Below are positions 26,544-35,362 of a DNA stretch of 35,362 nucleotides, piece by piece. The translations under genes were made by a program, and so were the position numbers. The stretch's first letter is position 1. The number at the start of each line of letters is the position of its first letter. Below the pieces are notes generated by a model. The model saw only the letters and a program-made list of their open reading frames with translations, was not told where the DNA came from and searched no databases. This DNA is from an uncultured Pelagibacteraceae bacterium (GTDB taxonomy: Bacteria > Pseudomonadota > Alphaproteobacteria > Pelagibacterales > Pelagibacteraceae), in assembly GCA_902606105.1 (NCBI GenBank), contig CACLFK010000007.1:1-35362 (forward strand). The letters run 5' to 3'.

Positions 26544-27989
26544 ATGGCTTCAAAGCTTTGGAAAAATTATAATTCAACACATGCATATGATGGCTATTTT
26601 ACCAAGGATAATAAGCTTAGAAAACATGCTACAATTATTTCATCAATTTTAGAGAGATACGGTAAAAAAAAACTTCAAGAAATTGAAAAAAATTGTCAAA
26701 GCACAATAAGTGCAAGAGGAATAAATTTTAGAGTATATGCTGCTAATAATAGAGCAGAAGAAAAAAAATGGCCTCTTGATATAATTCCAAGAATAATCCC
26801 AAAAACACAATGGAACAAAGTCTCAAAAGGTTTAAAGCAACGTGTAAAAGCTTTAAATTTATTTATTGATGATGTTTATAATCAAAAAAAAATATTCAAA
26901 GATAATGTAGTTCCAAAAGAGATTATTTTTAAGTCACCTTATTATGTCAAGGAGTGCGAGGGATTTTCTCCCAAACATAAAGCCTGGTCAAATATCTCTG
27001 GTGTTGATTTAATAAGAAATACAAATGGTGATTATTTAGTCCTAGAGGATAATTTGAGAGTGCCCTCAGGTGTATCTTACATGCTAGAAAATAGAATGGT
27101 GATGAGAGATGTGTTTCCAGAATTATTTACAAGATATAAAGTTGCATCAATTCATCAATACACAAACAAATTATTCAACTGTATGGTTGAATGTATCCCA
27201 AAAAAAACTGTAAACCCACATATGGTAGTTTTAACACCTGGTATATATAACTCAGCTTATTTTGAGCACTCTTTTTTAGCAGATCAAATGGGAATTGCTT
27301 TAGTTGAGGGAAAAGATTTATTTGTTGAGAACGACATTGTTTATATGAAAACTGTCAAAGGTCCTCTAAAGGTTGACTGCATATATAGACGCCTTGATGA
27401 TAATTTTTTAGATCCAAAAGTATTTTTCAAAGGCTCATTGATAGGTGTGCCAGGATTATTTAAGAGCTGGCGTAAAGGAAATGTTGGTATAATTAATGCT
27501 ATAGGCACCGGAGTAGCTGATGACAAAGTTGTCTATTCTTATGTTAATAAAATGATCGTTTATTACCTCGGCGAACAACCAATCCTGAATCAGGTAGAAA
27601 CTTACTTGTGTCACAATAAAAATGAAAGAAACTACGTAATTGAAAATATCTCTAAGTTAGTTGTTAAACCTGCTAATGCCTCTGGTGGTTATGGAATAAT
27701 GATCGGTCCTAAAGCAGATAAAAAAGAAAGAGATGAAGTAATAGCTAAAATAAAGAAAAACCCAAGAGAATATATTGCACAACCACTTGAAACTCTTTCA
27801 ACAGCACCAACAATCACTGAAAATGATATTGAACCTAGACATCTTGATTTAAGACCATTTGTTCTAAGTGGAAAAACCACCTATGTAAGCACAGGTGGAT
27901 TAACGAGAGTTGCACTTAGAAAAGGAAGTACAATCGTTAATAGTTCTCAAGGTGGAGGTTCTAAAGATACATTAATCGTTGACGTGTAA
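26544..27989 (+). CDS. Circularly permuted ATP-grasp ligase, COG2308 type
   Basis: A 481-residue full-length member of the DUF404/DUF407 (COG2308) family, predicted amidoligases that join amino groups to carboxylates using ATP. YVLEDN-type text appears as YLVLEDNLRVPSGVSYMLEN (about 165-184), with DVFPELF and VVLTPGIYNSAYFEHSFLA following. The ATP-grasp lysine/glycine loop is VVKPANASGGYGIMIGP (about 373-389) and DLRPFVL near 430 is a metal/ATP contact. Family members cluster with Anbu, alpha-E and transglutaminase-like genes. Here Anbu diverges from it, and the gene ends three bases from convergent carB, so no partner follows. Confidence 0.88.
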   Translation: MASKLWKNYNSTHAYDGYFTKDNKLRKHATIISSILERYGKKKLQEIEKNCQSTISARGINFRVYAANNRAEEKKWPLDIIPRIIPKTQWNKVSKGLKQRVKALNLFIDDVYNQKKIFKDNVVPKEIIFKSPYYVKECEGFSPKHKAWSNISGVDLIRNTNGDYLVLEDNLRVPSGVSYMLENRMVMRDVFPELFTRYKVASIHQYTNKLFNCMVECIPKKTVNPHMVVLTPGIYNSAYFEHSFLADQMGIALVEGKDLFVENDIVYMKTVKGPLKVDCIYRRLDDNFLDPKVFFKGSLIGVPGLFKSWRKGNVGIINAIGTGVADDKVVYSYVNKMIVYYLGEQPILNQVETYLCHNKNERNYVIENISKLVVKPANASGGYGIMIGPKADKKERDEVIAKIKKNPREYIAQPLETLSTAPTITENDIEPRHLDLRPFVLSGKTTYVSTGGLTRVALRKGSTIVNSSQGGGSKDTLIVDV

Positions 27990-27992
27990 AAT

Positions 27993-30900
27993 TTATATAT
28001 CCTGTAAAGAAGTAACTTCTAATTTTTTTGTTTTAAGTGATTTAATGGCCTCTAAACATGCTAGCGCTGTTGACATATTTGTACAATAGGGAACTTTATT
28101 TTTTAGGGTTCCCCTTCTAAGGGCTATTGCATCATTTAATCTGTGTTCACTATTCCCTCCACCAGTATTAATAACAAGACCAATTTTTTTAGAGTCTAAT
28201 ACATCCACTATATGAGGTGATCCACTACTGACTTTATTAATAATTCTACATTTCATCGCATGTTTTCTAATATATTCAGCTGTTCCTCTAGTTGCACAAA
28301 GTGTAAAATTCAATTTAATTAATTCTTTTGCCAAACCTATTCCTTCTTCTTTATGAGTATCTTTTAAGGAAATAAACGCTAACCCATCTTTAGGTAAAGA
28401 GTTAGCAGAGGCTATTTGGCTTTTAGCAAAAGCCATTCCAAAGTTTTTATCAAATCCCATTACTTCACCTGTTGATTTCATTTCAGGACCCAAAAGTAAG
28501 TCGCTATTTGGAAATTTGTTAAAAGGAAATACAGCTTCCTTAACCGCATACATTCCTTTGGATTTATCTCTTAAATTAAATTTTGATAATTTTTCACCCA
28601 CCATTACACGAGATGCAATTTTTGCAAGCGGTAATCCTTTTGCTTTAGATACAAATGGTACAGTTCTACTTGCTCTAGGATTAACCTCAATTACGTAAAT
28701 TTCATCTTTTTTAATTGCGTATTGAATATTCATAAAACCTTTAACTTTTAAAGCTAGTGCTAATTTCTTAGTTTGGTTTTCAATTTCTTTTATCAAGAAT
28801 GGTTTTATAGATACAGGGGGCAAACTACATGCAGAGTCCCCGGAGTGAATACCAGCTTCCTCTATATGTTGCATGATCCCTGCAACATGAACTTGTTTTC
28901 CATCTGAGATGGCATCAACATCAACCTCCATTGCATGATCAATAAATTTATCGATTAAAATTGGATTTTCCTCAGCAGCCTTAAAAGCCTCTTCTACAAA
29001 ATTTTTAAGCTGGCTTTTTTCATGAACAATTTCCATTGCTCTTCCACCTAATACATAAGAAGGTCTTACCATTAAAGGTAAACCAATTTTTTCCGAAATT
29101 TGTATTGCTTGTTTAAATGTTTTTGCAATCCCACTTTCAGCTTGTTTTAATTTCAGTTTATTTAACAAGTTTCTAAATCGATCTCTGTCTTCAGCTAAAT
29201 CTATAGAAGTATATTGCGTTCCTAGAATTGGAAGTTTGTGATGATGTAAAAATTTTGCAAGTTTAATTGGCGTTTGTCCACCAAACTGAGCAATAATTCC
29301 AACAAGATTTCCTTTTTCTTGTTCTTTTTTAATAATATTAAAAACATACTCTTCTTTTAGAGGTTCAAAATAAAGTCTGTCACTTGTGTCATAATCTGTT
29401 GAGACCGTTTCAGGATTACAATTAATCATGATTGTTTCAAAACCAGCTTCCTTTAATGAAAAACTTGCCTGACAACAGCAATAATCAAATTCTATACCTT
29501 GTCCTATTCTGTTAGGACCGCCTCCTAAAATTATAATTTTTTTCTTTGAAGATGGATCTGCCTCACACTCTGAATTAATAGAGAAATTTCGTTGATATGT
29601 TGAATACATATAAGGTGTGAAAGACATAAATTCAGCAGCACAAGTATCAACCTTCTTAAATACAGGTAAAATTTTTAGTGCCGTTCTTTTTCTTCTAACA
29701 ATATCTTCTGAAGTTTTGGTCAATTCAGAAAGTTTTTTATCAGAAAAGCCAATTGATTTTATTCTATTAAATTCAGCAAAATCCTTTGGTAAGCCTTTCT
29801 TTTTGATCATAGTTTCATTATCGACTATTTCTTTAATTTGCTCTAAAAACCATGGATCAATTTTAGATAATGTAAATATTGTTTTTAAGTTAATTTTCTT
29901 TCTTAATGCTTCAGCAACCACAAGAAGTTTATTTGGAATATTTGCTTTAAGTTTTTTTTTAATTTGCTTTTTATTTAGATCAAGCACTCTATCTAATCCT
30001 GAAAAACCTGTTTCAAGAGAAACCAATGCTTTTTGTAGCGACTCTTTAAAATTTCTCCCAATTGCCATTGCTTCTCCAACAGATTTCATTGAAGTACCTA
30101 ATATTGCAGGAGAAGTTGAAAATTTTTCAAAAGTAAATCTTGGAATTTTTGTTACCACATAATCAATGCTAGGTTCAAAGGATGCTGGGGTAACTTTTGT
30201 AATTTCGTTTTTTAATTCATCCAGCGTGTAACCAACAGCAAGTTTTGCTGCAACTTTTGCAATTGGAAAACCGGTTGCTTTTGACGCGAGTGCTGATGAT
30301 CTTGAAACTCTTGGGTTCATTTCTATAACAACCATTCGTCCATTTTTTGGATTGATTGCAAATTGAACATTTGATCCACCTGTCTCCACTCCAATTTTTC
30401 TTAAGCAAGCAATAGAAGCATTTCTCATAACTTGGTATTCTTTATCAGTGAGTGTAAGTGCAGGGGCAACAGTTACTGAGTCTCCAGTATGAATTCCCAT
30501 AGGATCAACATTTTCAATAGAGCAGATAATAATACAGTTGTCTTTTTTATCTCTTACCACTTCCATTTCAAATTCTTTCCAGCCTTCCAAGCATTCCTCA
30601 ACCAATACTTGGTTAACTGGAGACTCGTGAAGTCCACTTTTAATTATTTTTAAGTAATCTTTTTTATTTTTAGCAATACCACCGCCAAGACCTCCAAGTG
30701 TAAATGCAGGTCTTATAATTGCTGGGAGTCCTATTTTTTTTAAAACTTTTGATGCTTGATTGATATTATTGACAATCTCAGATTTAGGTAAATCTAAACC
30801 AATATCGATCATATTTTTTCTAAATTTCTTTCTGTCTTCTGCATTAGCTATTGCTTTAGAATTTGCGCCTATGAGTTCAATTTTATATTTTTTTAAAACT

Positions 30901-31217
30901 CCTTTCTTCTCAGCTTCCATTGCAAGATTGAGCGCAGTTTGACCTCCCATTGTTGGAAGAATTGCATCTGGTTTTTCTTTGATAAGTATTTTTTCTAAAA
31001 CCTCTAATGTTATGGGCTCAATATATGTTTTGTCTGCAACATCTGGATCAGTCATAATGGTTGCAGGATTAGAGTTAATCAGTATTACTTTATAACCCTC
31101 ATCTTTTAATGCTTTACAAGCTTGTGTACCTGAGTAATCAAACTCGCATGCTTGACCAATGATAATAGGTCCAGCTCCTACAACTAATATTTTTTTAATA
31201 TCTTTTCTTTTTGGCAT
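27993..31217 (-). CDS. carB: Carbamoyl-phosphate synthase large subunit
   Basis: It makes carbamoyl phosphate from bicarbonate, ATP and ammonia delivered by CarA, for pyrimidines and arginine. It has 1074 residues, the usual size. The first ATP-grasp half holds [19 protein letters not shown] (13-31) and [12 protein letters not shown], and the second repeats them as [17 protein letters not shown] and [13 protein letters not shown], showing the internal duplication. The C-terminal MGS-like regulatory domain holds [14 protein letters not shown] and [15 protein letters not shown]. The start overlaps carA by 23 bases. It ends three bases from the convergent ATP-grasp gene. Allosteric control by UMP or ornithine is inferred from the family. 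Confidence 0.98.
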   Translation of the reverse strand: MPKRKDIKKILVVGAGPIIIGQACEFDYSGTQACKALKDEGYKVILINSNPATIMTDPDVADKTYIEPITLEVLEKILIKEKPDAILPTMGGQTALNLAMEAEKKGVLKKYKIELIGANSKAIANAEDRKKFRKNMIDIGLDLPKSEIVNNINQASKVLKKIGLPAIIRPAFTLGGLGGGIAKNKKDYLKIIKSGLHESPVNQVLVEECLEGWKEFEMEVVRDKKDNCIIICSIENVDPMGIHTGDSVTVAPALTLTDKEYQVMRNASIACLRKIGVETGGSNVQFAINPKNGRMVVIEMNPRVSRSSALASKATGFPIAKVAAKLAVGYTLDELKNEITKVTPASFEPSIDYVVTKIPRFTFEKFSTSPAILGTSMKSVGEAMAIGRNFKESLQKALVSLETGFSGLDRVLDLNKKQIKKKLKANIPNKLLVVAEALRKKINLKTIFTLSKIDPWFLEQIKEIVDNETMIKKKGLPKDFAEFNRIKSIGFSDKKLSELTKTSEDIVRRKRTALKILPVFKKVDTCAAEFMSFTPYMYSTYQRNFSINSECEADPSSKKKIIILGGGPNRIGQGIEFDYCCCQASFSLKEAGFETIMINCNPETVSTDYDTSDRLYFEPLKEEYVFNIIKKEQEKGNLVGIIAQFGGQTPIKLAKFLHHHKLPILGTQYTSIDLAEDRDRFRNLLNKLKLKQAESGIAKTFKQAIQISEKIGLPLMVRPSYVLGGRAMEIVHEKSQLKNFVEEAFKAAEENPILIDKFIDHAMEVDVDAISDGKQVHVAGIMQHIEEAGIHSGDSACSLPPVSIKPFLIKEIENQTKKLALALKVKGFMNIQYAIKKDEIYVIEVNPRASRTVPFVSKAKGLPLAKIASRVMVGEKLSKFNLRDKSKGMYAVKEAVFPFNKFPNSDLLLGPEMKSTGEVMGFDKNFGMAFAKSQIASANSLPKDGLAFISLKDTHKEEGIGLAKELIKLNFTLCATRGTAEYIRKHAMKCRIINKVSSGSPHIVDVLDSKKIGLVINTGGGNSEHRLNDAIALRRGTLKNKVPYCTNMSTALACLEAIKSLKTKKLEVTSLQDI

Positions 31218-32388
31218 TGTTTTTCATGTTGTTGATAAATTCTTGAAATAGATAGACGCTATCCTGTGGTCCTGGGTTAGACTCTGGATGATATTGCACT
31301 GAAAATATTGGTTTGTTTTTAAGTCTTATTCCCTCAATGGTGTTATCAAATAGAGACTTATGAGTAACTTCAATTTTTTTAGGTAAAGTTTCCTCTACTA
31401 CTACAAAACCATGATTTTGACTGGTGATTTCAACTTTATCATGGATTAAATTCTTAACAGGATGATTAGCCCCTCTATGGCCCAACTTCATTTTTTTTGT
31501 TTTACCACCTAATGCTAAAGCTAAAATTTGATGACCTAAACAAATTCCAAATATAGGTAAATTTTTTTTGATTAATTTTTTTAGTATTTCTATTGCATAT
31601 TTTCCTGTCGCCGCTGGATCACCAGGACCATTGGATAAAAATATTCCATTTGGCTTGAGTTCTAGTATTTTTTCTGCAGAAGTTTTGCACGAAACAACCG
31701 ATACCTTACATTTAAAGTCTGAAAAATATCTTAAAATGTTTTTTTTTATTCCATAATCAATTGCAACTACATGAAAAAGGTTTTTTTTATTCTTTTTATA
31801 TCCTATTTCTTTTTTCCAAGTTTGAAGTCCTTTCCAAATATAGTTTTTTGATGTTGTAACAGTTTCTGCAAGATCAAGGTTTTTTAAACCACTCCATTTA
31901 ATGGTTGAATTTGTTAACTTGCTTACATTAAATTTTCCATTTTTTGAGTAAGCAATTGTTCCCTTAGGTGCGCCCTTATCTCTAATAAAGTTTGTTAAAC
32001 TTCTTGTATCTAGTCCTGTAATACCTACAATTTTATTTTTTTTGAGCCAGGCATCCAAATGTAAAAAAGCTCTATAATTTGATGGTGAGGTTATTTCTGA
32101 ATTAAAGATTACCCCTCTTGTCCAGACTTTATCAGATTCTACATCTTCTTTATTAGTTCCAACATTTCCAATATGTGGAAAAGTAAAATTTATAATCTGA
32201 CCTGCATAAGAAGGATCTGAAATTATTTCTTGGTAACCTGTTAAAGAGGTATTAAAGCAAACTTCTCCAGTTGCTTCTCCTTGATAGCCAATCCCAATCC
32301 CCTTAAAAACCTTCTTGTTTTCAAGAACTAAAACGCCTGTATTAATCTGTGAATTTTTTGAGTTTGTTTTTTTTGCTTTTTTGATCAA
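31195..32388 (-). CDS. carA: Carbamoyl-phosphate synthase small (glutaminase) subunit
   Basis: It hydrolyses glutamine and channels ammonia to CarB. It has 397 residues: an N-terminal domain (about 16-160) with [21 protein letters not shown], and a class I glutaminase domain (about 205-390) with nucleophile C283 in FGICLGHQ and the H367/E369 pair in QYHPES. The only start fitting the family is TTG at 32388: an in-frame TAA lies directly upstream and no Met codon occurs in the next ~40 codons. A TTG start may lower translation. It leads the carAB operon, overlapping carB by 23 bases. Confidence 0.96.
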   Translation of the reverse strand: MIKKAKKTNSKNSQINTGVLVLENKKVFKGIGIGYQGEATGEVCFNTSLTGYQEIISDPSYAGQIINFTFPHIGNVGTNKEDVESDKVWTRGVIFNSEITSPSNYRAFLHLDAWLKKNKIVGITGLDTRSLTNFIRDKGAPKGTIAYSKNGKFNVSKLTNSTIKWSGLKNLDLAETVTTSKNYIWKGLQTWKKEIGYKKNKKNLFHVVAIDYGIKKNILRYFSDFKCKVSVVSCKTSAEKILELKPNGIFLSNGPGDPAATGKYAIEILKKLIKKNLPIFGICLGHQILALALGGKTKKMKLGHRGANHPVKNLIHDKVEITSQNHGFVVVEETLPKKIEVTHKSLFDNTIEGIRLKNKPIFSVQYHPESNPGPQDSVYLFQEFINNMKNNAKKKRY

Positions 32389-32514
32389 TTACAACTCATG
32401 AGTTAAAGGTTAATACAATAATTGCTTTATTATCGCAACAGAGATGTATTATAAAATTGTAAAAAAACAATTTTTCTTTTGAAGAATTATTTCTTTGCAG
32501 TAGATTAAAAAATT
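32389..32514. promoter_or_regulatory. Divergent regulatory region between carA and yqeY-dnaG-rpoD
   Basis: At 126 bases this is the longest non-coding stretch in the window. On the minus strand a TATAAT (32453-32448) could serve carA, with a leader of about 50 bases, but no good -35 lies 16-18 bases before it. On the plus strand TTGCTT (about 32422) and TATTAT (about 32447) are 19 bases apart, a weak candidate for yqeY-dnaG-rpoD. The two -10 candidates overlap. I see no riboswitch, attenuator leader peptide or pyrimidine-sensing element. Confidence 0.35.
32453..32474. repeat. Perfect 8-base inverted repeat in the carA/yqeY gap
   Basis: AAAATTGT (32453-32460) and ACAATTTT (32467-32474) are exact reverse complements separated by six A, and a T-rich string follows. 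The stem has a single G-C pair, so it would be weak as RNA. It lies between divergent starts, where a terminator is not expected, and it touches the candidate carA -10. A protein-binding site or chance in AT-rich DNA are both possible. Confidence 0.3.
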
Positions 32515-32979
32515 ATGCCCTTAAAAGATACTATCGAAAACGAATATAAAACTGCTCTTAAATCAAAAGATAAAAATAAAATATCAACCTATAGGTTAAT
32601 ATTGTCATCCATTAAGGATCTAGACATAGTTAACCGATCCGGACCTAATAAAAAAGATACTGACGATGAGGACATTAAGAAGCTTTTAAAAAAAATGGTT
32701 AAACAACGAGCCGAATCAATTGATATTTACAAAAAAAATAATCGAACAGATTTGTTAGAGGTTGAGCAAAATGAATATAATATTTTAACTGGATTTCTAC
32801 CAAAGCAACTTGGAGAAGAGGAAACCAAAAAAATTTGTGCATATTTAATTGCTAAACTAGGTGCCAATTCAATAAAAGATATGGGTAAAGTAATGGGCGA
32901 ATTAAAAAAAACTCATTCAGATGAAATTGATTTTTCTAAAGCAGGCCCGATGATCAAAGACCTATTAAATAAACAATGA
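32515..32979 (+). CDS. GatB/YqeY domain protein
   Basis: A 154-residue stand-alone YqeY protein, resembling the tRNA-binding tail domain of GatB. Marks are LKDTIENEYKTALKSKDK at the N-terminus (2-19), YRLILSSIKDLDI (about 26-38), KKMVKQRAESIDIYKKNNRTDLLEVEQNEY (about 60-89) and the C-terminal IKDMGKVMGELKK. A role in charging mischarged tRNA or in translation quality control is suggested by the domain but unproven. It overlaps the dnaG start by four bases (ATGA). The yqeY-dnaG-rpoD order is common in bacteria. Confidence 0.92.
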   Translation: MPLKDTIENEYKTALKSKDKNKISTYRLILSSIKDLDIVNRSGPNKKDTDDEDIKKLLKKMVKQRAESIDIYKKNNRTDLLEVEQNEYNILTGFLPKQLGEEETKKICAYLIAKLGANSIKDMGKVMGELKKTHSDEIDFSKAGPMIKDLLNKQ

Positions 32980-34752
32980 AATATCCAAAAGAATACCTTG
33001 ATGAAATTAAGACAAGGTTAAAAGTATCAACAGTTGTCTCAAAAACAGTTTCCTTAAAAAAAAGAGGCAAAGAGTTTGTTGGTTTGTCTCCATTTAAAAA
33101 CGAAAAAACACCCTCATTTACGGTAAATGATGAAAAAGAATTTTATCATTGTTTTGCAACTTCAGAGCACGGAAATATTTTTGATTTTGTTATGAAAATT
33201 CAAAATCTTAAATTTGGAGAGGCAGTAAAACATTTGGCTCAATTAGCTGGAATGCAGCCCTATATGTTTTCAAAACAGGATGAAGAAAGAGAAAAAAAAT
33301 GGAAAGAATATCAATCAATCTTTAGTCAGTACGTAGATTTTTATCACAATGAATTATTAAAAAATGAAGGTTATTCTATTGCTAGAGATTATTTAAAAAA
33401 TAGATCTTTAAATAAAGATGAAGTTAAAAAATTTAAAATTGGATACATAGAAAAAAAATCCAAATTTCTTTGAAAACTTAAAACATAATTATAGTGAGCA
33501 AACTTTACTTGAAACGGGTTTATTTTACTTAGATGAAAAAAAGAAAATATATGTTGAAAGATTTAGAGGGCGATTAATTTTTCCAATCAATAATATCTCG
33601 GGTCAACCAATAGCTTTAGGGGGGAGAATAATCGAAAAGGTAGATTACTTAGCTAAATATATTAATTCCCCTGAAACAAATTTCTTTAAAAAAGGGTCTA
33701 ACTTATATAATTTAGATTTAGCTCGGAAACTTTCTAATAAAATAGATCATATCTATTTAGTTGAGGGCTATATGGATGTTGTCAGTTTAAGTAAAAATGG
33801 GATTGATAATGCAGTTGCTAATCTTGGAACTTCTTTGACTGATAAACAAATTTTAACTCTTAACCAGTTTTTTGATGATATTATTATCTGTTTCGATGGT
33901 GATGAAAGTGGTTATAAAGCTGCATTAAGAGCAGCGGAAAACTCTATTAAAGAATTTAAACCAGAAAAAAATATTTCATTTTTATTTTTACCAGATAAGG
34001 AAGACCCTGATAGTTATGTTAATAAAAATGGCAAAGCTAATTTCATTGATTTTACTAAACAAAGTAAACTTTCTATCCATCAATTTATTTTTAATCATTA
34101 TAAAAAAAAAACCAAAAATAATCCTTCTTCATTAGCAATTTTTGAAAAAAAATTGAGAAGTATTGCAAGTACAATTAAAGATGATTTTATTAAAAAATAT
34201 GTACTAGAATATTTTTTAGAAAAAATTGCCGAATTAACACCGCACTCTAATCAAAATAAGAAAAAATTTTTTGTTAAAAAAACCAAATCACTAGATAAAA
34301 CCAAGAATCATTTCAACGAAAGTCAATCATTGACAGGGGTTGAGCTTAAAGAGTTTTCTTTACTGTATTTAGTGATGAATAATTTGAATTTATTACAAGC
34401 AAATAGACATTTAATTGAAAATATTAAGTTATTTACTGAAGTTAATAAAAAAATATTTGAACTAATAATCGGCAAACTTAAATCTGGAGAGATAATCACA
34501 ATAGAAGATTTAAAGTTAGATAGTCAGCTGTTAGAAAAAATAAACAAATTTGCACCCATCAAACATATTCTTAAAAACCAAGCAGATGATGATCAAAAAA
34601 CCATTGAACTATTGGAAGATATTTCAAGAGATTTGATGAATTATGATCTTGAGTTTAGGATTCAAGAATTAGAATCGAAGTTCTCAGTTGATATGAGTGA
34701 GACTACATTTAATGAGCTTAAAGAGCTCAAAAAAAAGCAGAATCTCAATTAA
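32976..34752 (+). CDS. dnaG: DNA primase, reading frame broken once (probable sequence error)
   Basis: It makes RNA primers at the replication fork with DnaB. The text is in two frames: 32976-33473 gives residues 1-165, then from about 33460 the protein continues in the +1 frame to 34752. Dropping one A from the A8 run at 33451-33458 gives one 591-residue protein of normal length. After the break come RFRGRLIFPI, YINSPETNFF, the TOPRIM LVEGYMDV and the acidic FDGDESG. The N-terminal zinc module is degenerate: the CHC2 ligands read S38, K41, C59 and T62. A poorly conserved helicase-binding C-terminus follows. As dnaG is essential, a true null is unlikely. Confidence 0.9.
33451..33458 (+). other. 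Frameshift site in dnaG at an A8 run
   Basis: In frame 0 the text reads ATA-GAA-AAA-AAA-TCC and meets TGA at 33471-33473. The family-like continuation (N-P-N-F-F-E) needs seven A after the G, not eight. The frame that resumes has a TAG directly before the run, so the crossing must occur within the A tract. The surplus of one A is the error type expected from base calling in homopolymers. Confidence 0.88.
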
Positions 34753-34819
34753 TTTAGCTAATTTAGTCATGGATTTTTACAGATTTGACATTATATAAGA
34801 CTTCCAAACTTTTATTGCT

Positions 34820-35362
34820 GTGGAAAGAATTATAACAAAATCATTTGCTAGATTAATGGGTCGAGGAACTCATAGAGGGTTTATAACCTATGAGGAATTA
34901 AATAAGTCGCTTGGTAAAAGAAATTTATCTGATGCTAATTTAGCTCAAGCTTTTATACATATTTTAGATGAAAAAGTTTCTCTAGTAGAAAAGAAATCTG
35001 ATTTTAAAATCTTAAGAAAAAAAGAAAATTCTAATAAAGAAGAAGGTAAAACTATTGAGAAAAGTGATGATCCTATAAGGATGTATTTGCGTGAAATGGG
35101 TGGTGTAGAACTTCTTTCCAGAGAGGGTGAAATTGCAATTGCAAAAAGAATAGAGGCTGGAAAAGATGTGATGTTGATTGCACTTTCTCAAAGTCCAATT
35201 ACAGCTCAACAATTTTATGAATGGAATGAAAAAACTACAAAAAGATGAAATTTTAGTAAGAGAAATTATTGATATCGATACCAACTACATGGAAGATGAA
35301 ACAACAGGACCAAGCGCTAAGCAAAAAAATGCTGGCGAGACAGATAAGGAAGAAGGTTCTTC
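34820..35362 (+). CDS. rpoD: RNA polymerase sigma factor RpoD (sigma-70), N-terminal part, frame broken once
   Basis: The primary sigma factor that directs RNA polymerase to housekeeping promoters. The window ends after about 180 codons. Region 1.1 is seen as RGFITYEELNKSLG and LAQAFIHILDEK, and region 1.2 as DDPIRMYLREMGGVELLSRE followed by EIAIAKRIEAGKDVML. The start is GTG at 34820, with an in-frame TAA at 34796. The first frame stops at 35248. Removing one A from the A6 run at 35229-35234 restores family text (EKLQKDEILVREIIDIDTNY, then DETTGPSAKQKNAGETD). The 67-base gap after dnaG has a lone TTGACA but no matching -10. Confidence 0.9.
35229..35234 (+). other. Frameshift site in rpoD at an A6 run
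   Basis: As given, the text reads AAT-GAA-AAA-ACT-ACA-AAA-AGA-TGA and stops. With five A it reads AAT-GAA-AAA-CTA-CAA-AAA-GAT-GAA and stays open to the window edge with sigma-70-like residues. The change is again one extra A, as in dnaG 1.8 kb upstream. Confidence 0.86.

Noticed and set aside
29617-30162. A 181-codon open frame on the plus strand opposite carB
   Set aside because: It lies wholly inside the strongly supported carB gene, and its Ser/Leu/Phe-rich text matches no family. It is what antisense of an AT-rich ATP-grasp gene gives.
32389-32514. A pyrimidine-sensing leader or riboswitch before carA
   Set aside because: The leader from the candidate -10 is about 50 bases, lacks GC pairs for a stable fold and holds no leader peptide or T-tract attenuator.
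33451-33473. Programmed -1 ribosomal frameshift at the A8 tract in dnaG
   Set aside because: The direction is wrong: continuing the protein needs a +1 (or -2) shift. No stimulatory hairpin or internal Shine-Dalgarno was seen, and DnaG is not known to need such recoding.
34785-34790. Perfect TTGACA before rpoD
   Set aside because: No -10-like hexamer occurs 16-18 bases downstream. The nearby TATATAA is only a few bases away, so it cannot pair with it.
1-35362. tRNA, rRNA, CRISPR array, insertion sequence or prophage
   Set aside because: No gap over 126 bases exists, no tRNA-like cloverleaf, repeated spacer pattern or transposase/integrase text was seen, and every gene has a housekeeping or chromosomal family match.

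Overview
The window is a compact, very AT-rich stretch of bacterial chromosome. It encodes about 37 genes, and no intergenic gap exceeds about 126 bases. The gene families are alphaproteobacterial: a petABC cytochrome bc1 operon, a MidA/NDUFAF7 methyltransferase, an ELM1-type protein, UbiK, and the carAB | yqeY-dnaG-rpoD block. Strong A/T codon bias, gene overlaps of 1-29 bases and almost no spacer DNA point to a streamlined marine bacterium of the SAR11 group (Pelagibacterales). That placement is inferred from composition, layout and protein resemblance, not from a marker-gene search. I saw no tRNA, rRNA, CRISPR array, insertion sequence, prophage or integron.

Layout, left to right. (1) 1-901, minus: partial hemF and trmL. 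(2) 993-3549, plus: petA-petB-petC, the three bc1 subunits. (3) 9470 down to 3526, minus: a seven-gene run lgt-midA-pgeF-prs-rplY-pth-ychF (lipoprotein maturation, complex I assembly methylation, laccase-domain enzyme, PRPP synthesis, ribosomal protein L25, peptidyl-tRNA hydrolase, YchF ATPase), with ubiK diverging from lgt. (4) 12139 down to 9732, minus: a MarR regulator leading an OmpR/EnvZ-type two-component pair. (5) ilvE, plus. (6) 19760 down to 13087, minus: uvrB, a pteridine-reductase-like SDR, a secreted alpha/beta hydrolase, folB, uvrC and pgsA. (7) 19797-22119, plus: an aspartate aminotransferase, ytoQ and a TIP30-like NAD(P)-binding protein. (8) 24074 down to 22105, minus: trxB and an extended SDR. 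(9) 24096-27989: an ELM1-like protein coupled to a 2OG-Fe(II) oxygenase-like protein, then the proteasome-like Anbu peptidase facing away from a COG2308-type ATP-grasp ligase. (10) 32388 down to 27993, minus: carA-carB. (11) 32515-end, plus: yqeY-dnaG-rpoD.

All six convergent gene pairs overlap or are 2-3 bases apart, so no conventional intergenic terminator fits between them. Three of the seven divergent pairs have 36 bases or fewer between start codons.

The last 2.4 kb has two reading-frame breaks in genes expected to be essential. dnaG breaks at an A8 run (33451-33458) and rpoD at an A6 run (35229-35234). In both, removing one A restores a family-typical protein, so a base-calling or assembly error is the simplest explanation. 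The best candidates for little-described biology are the reduced Anbu/ATP-grasp locus, the ELM1-oxygenase pair, the pteridine-reductase-type SDR beside folB, and the zinc-ligand-poor DnaG N-terminus.
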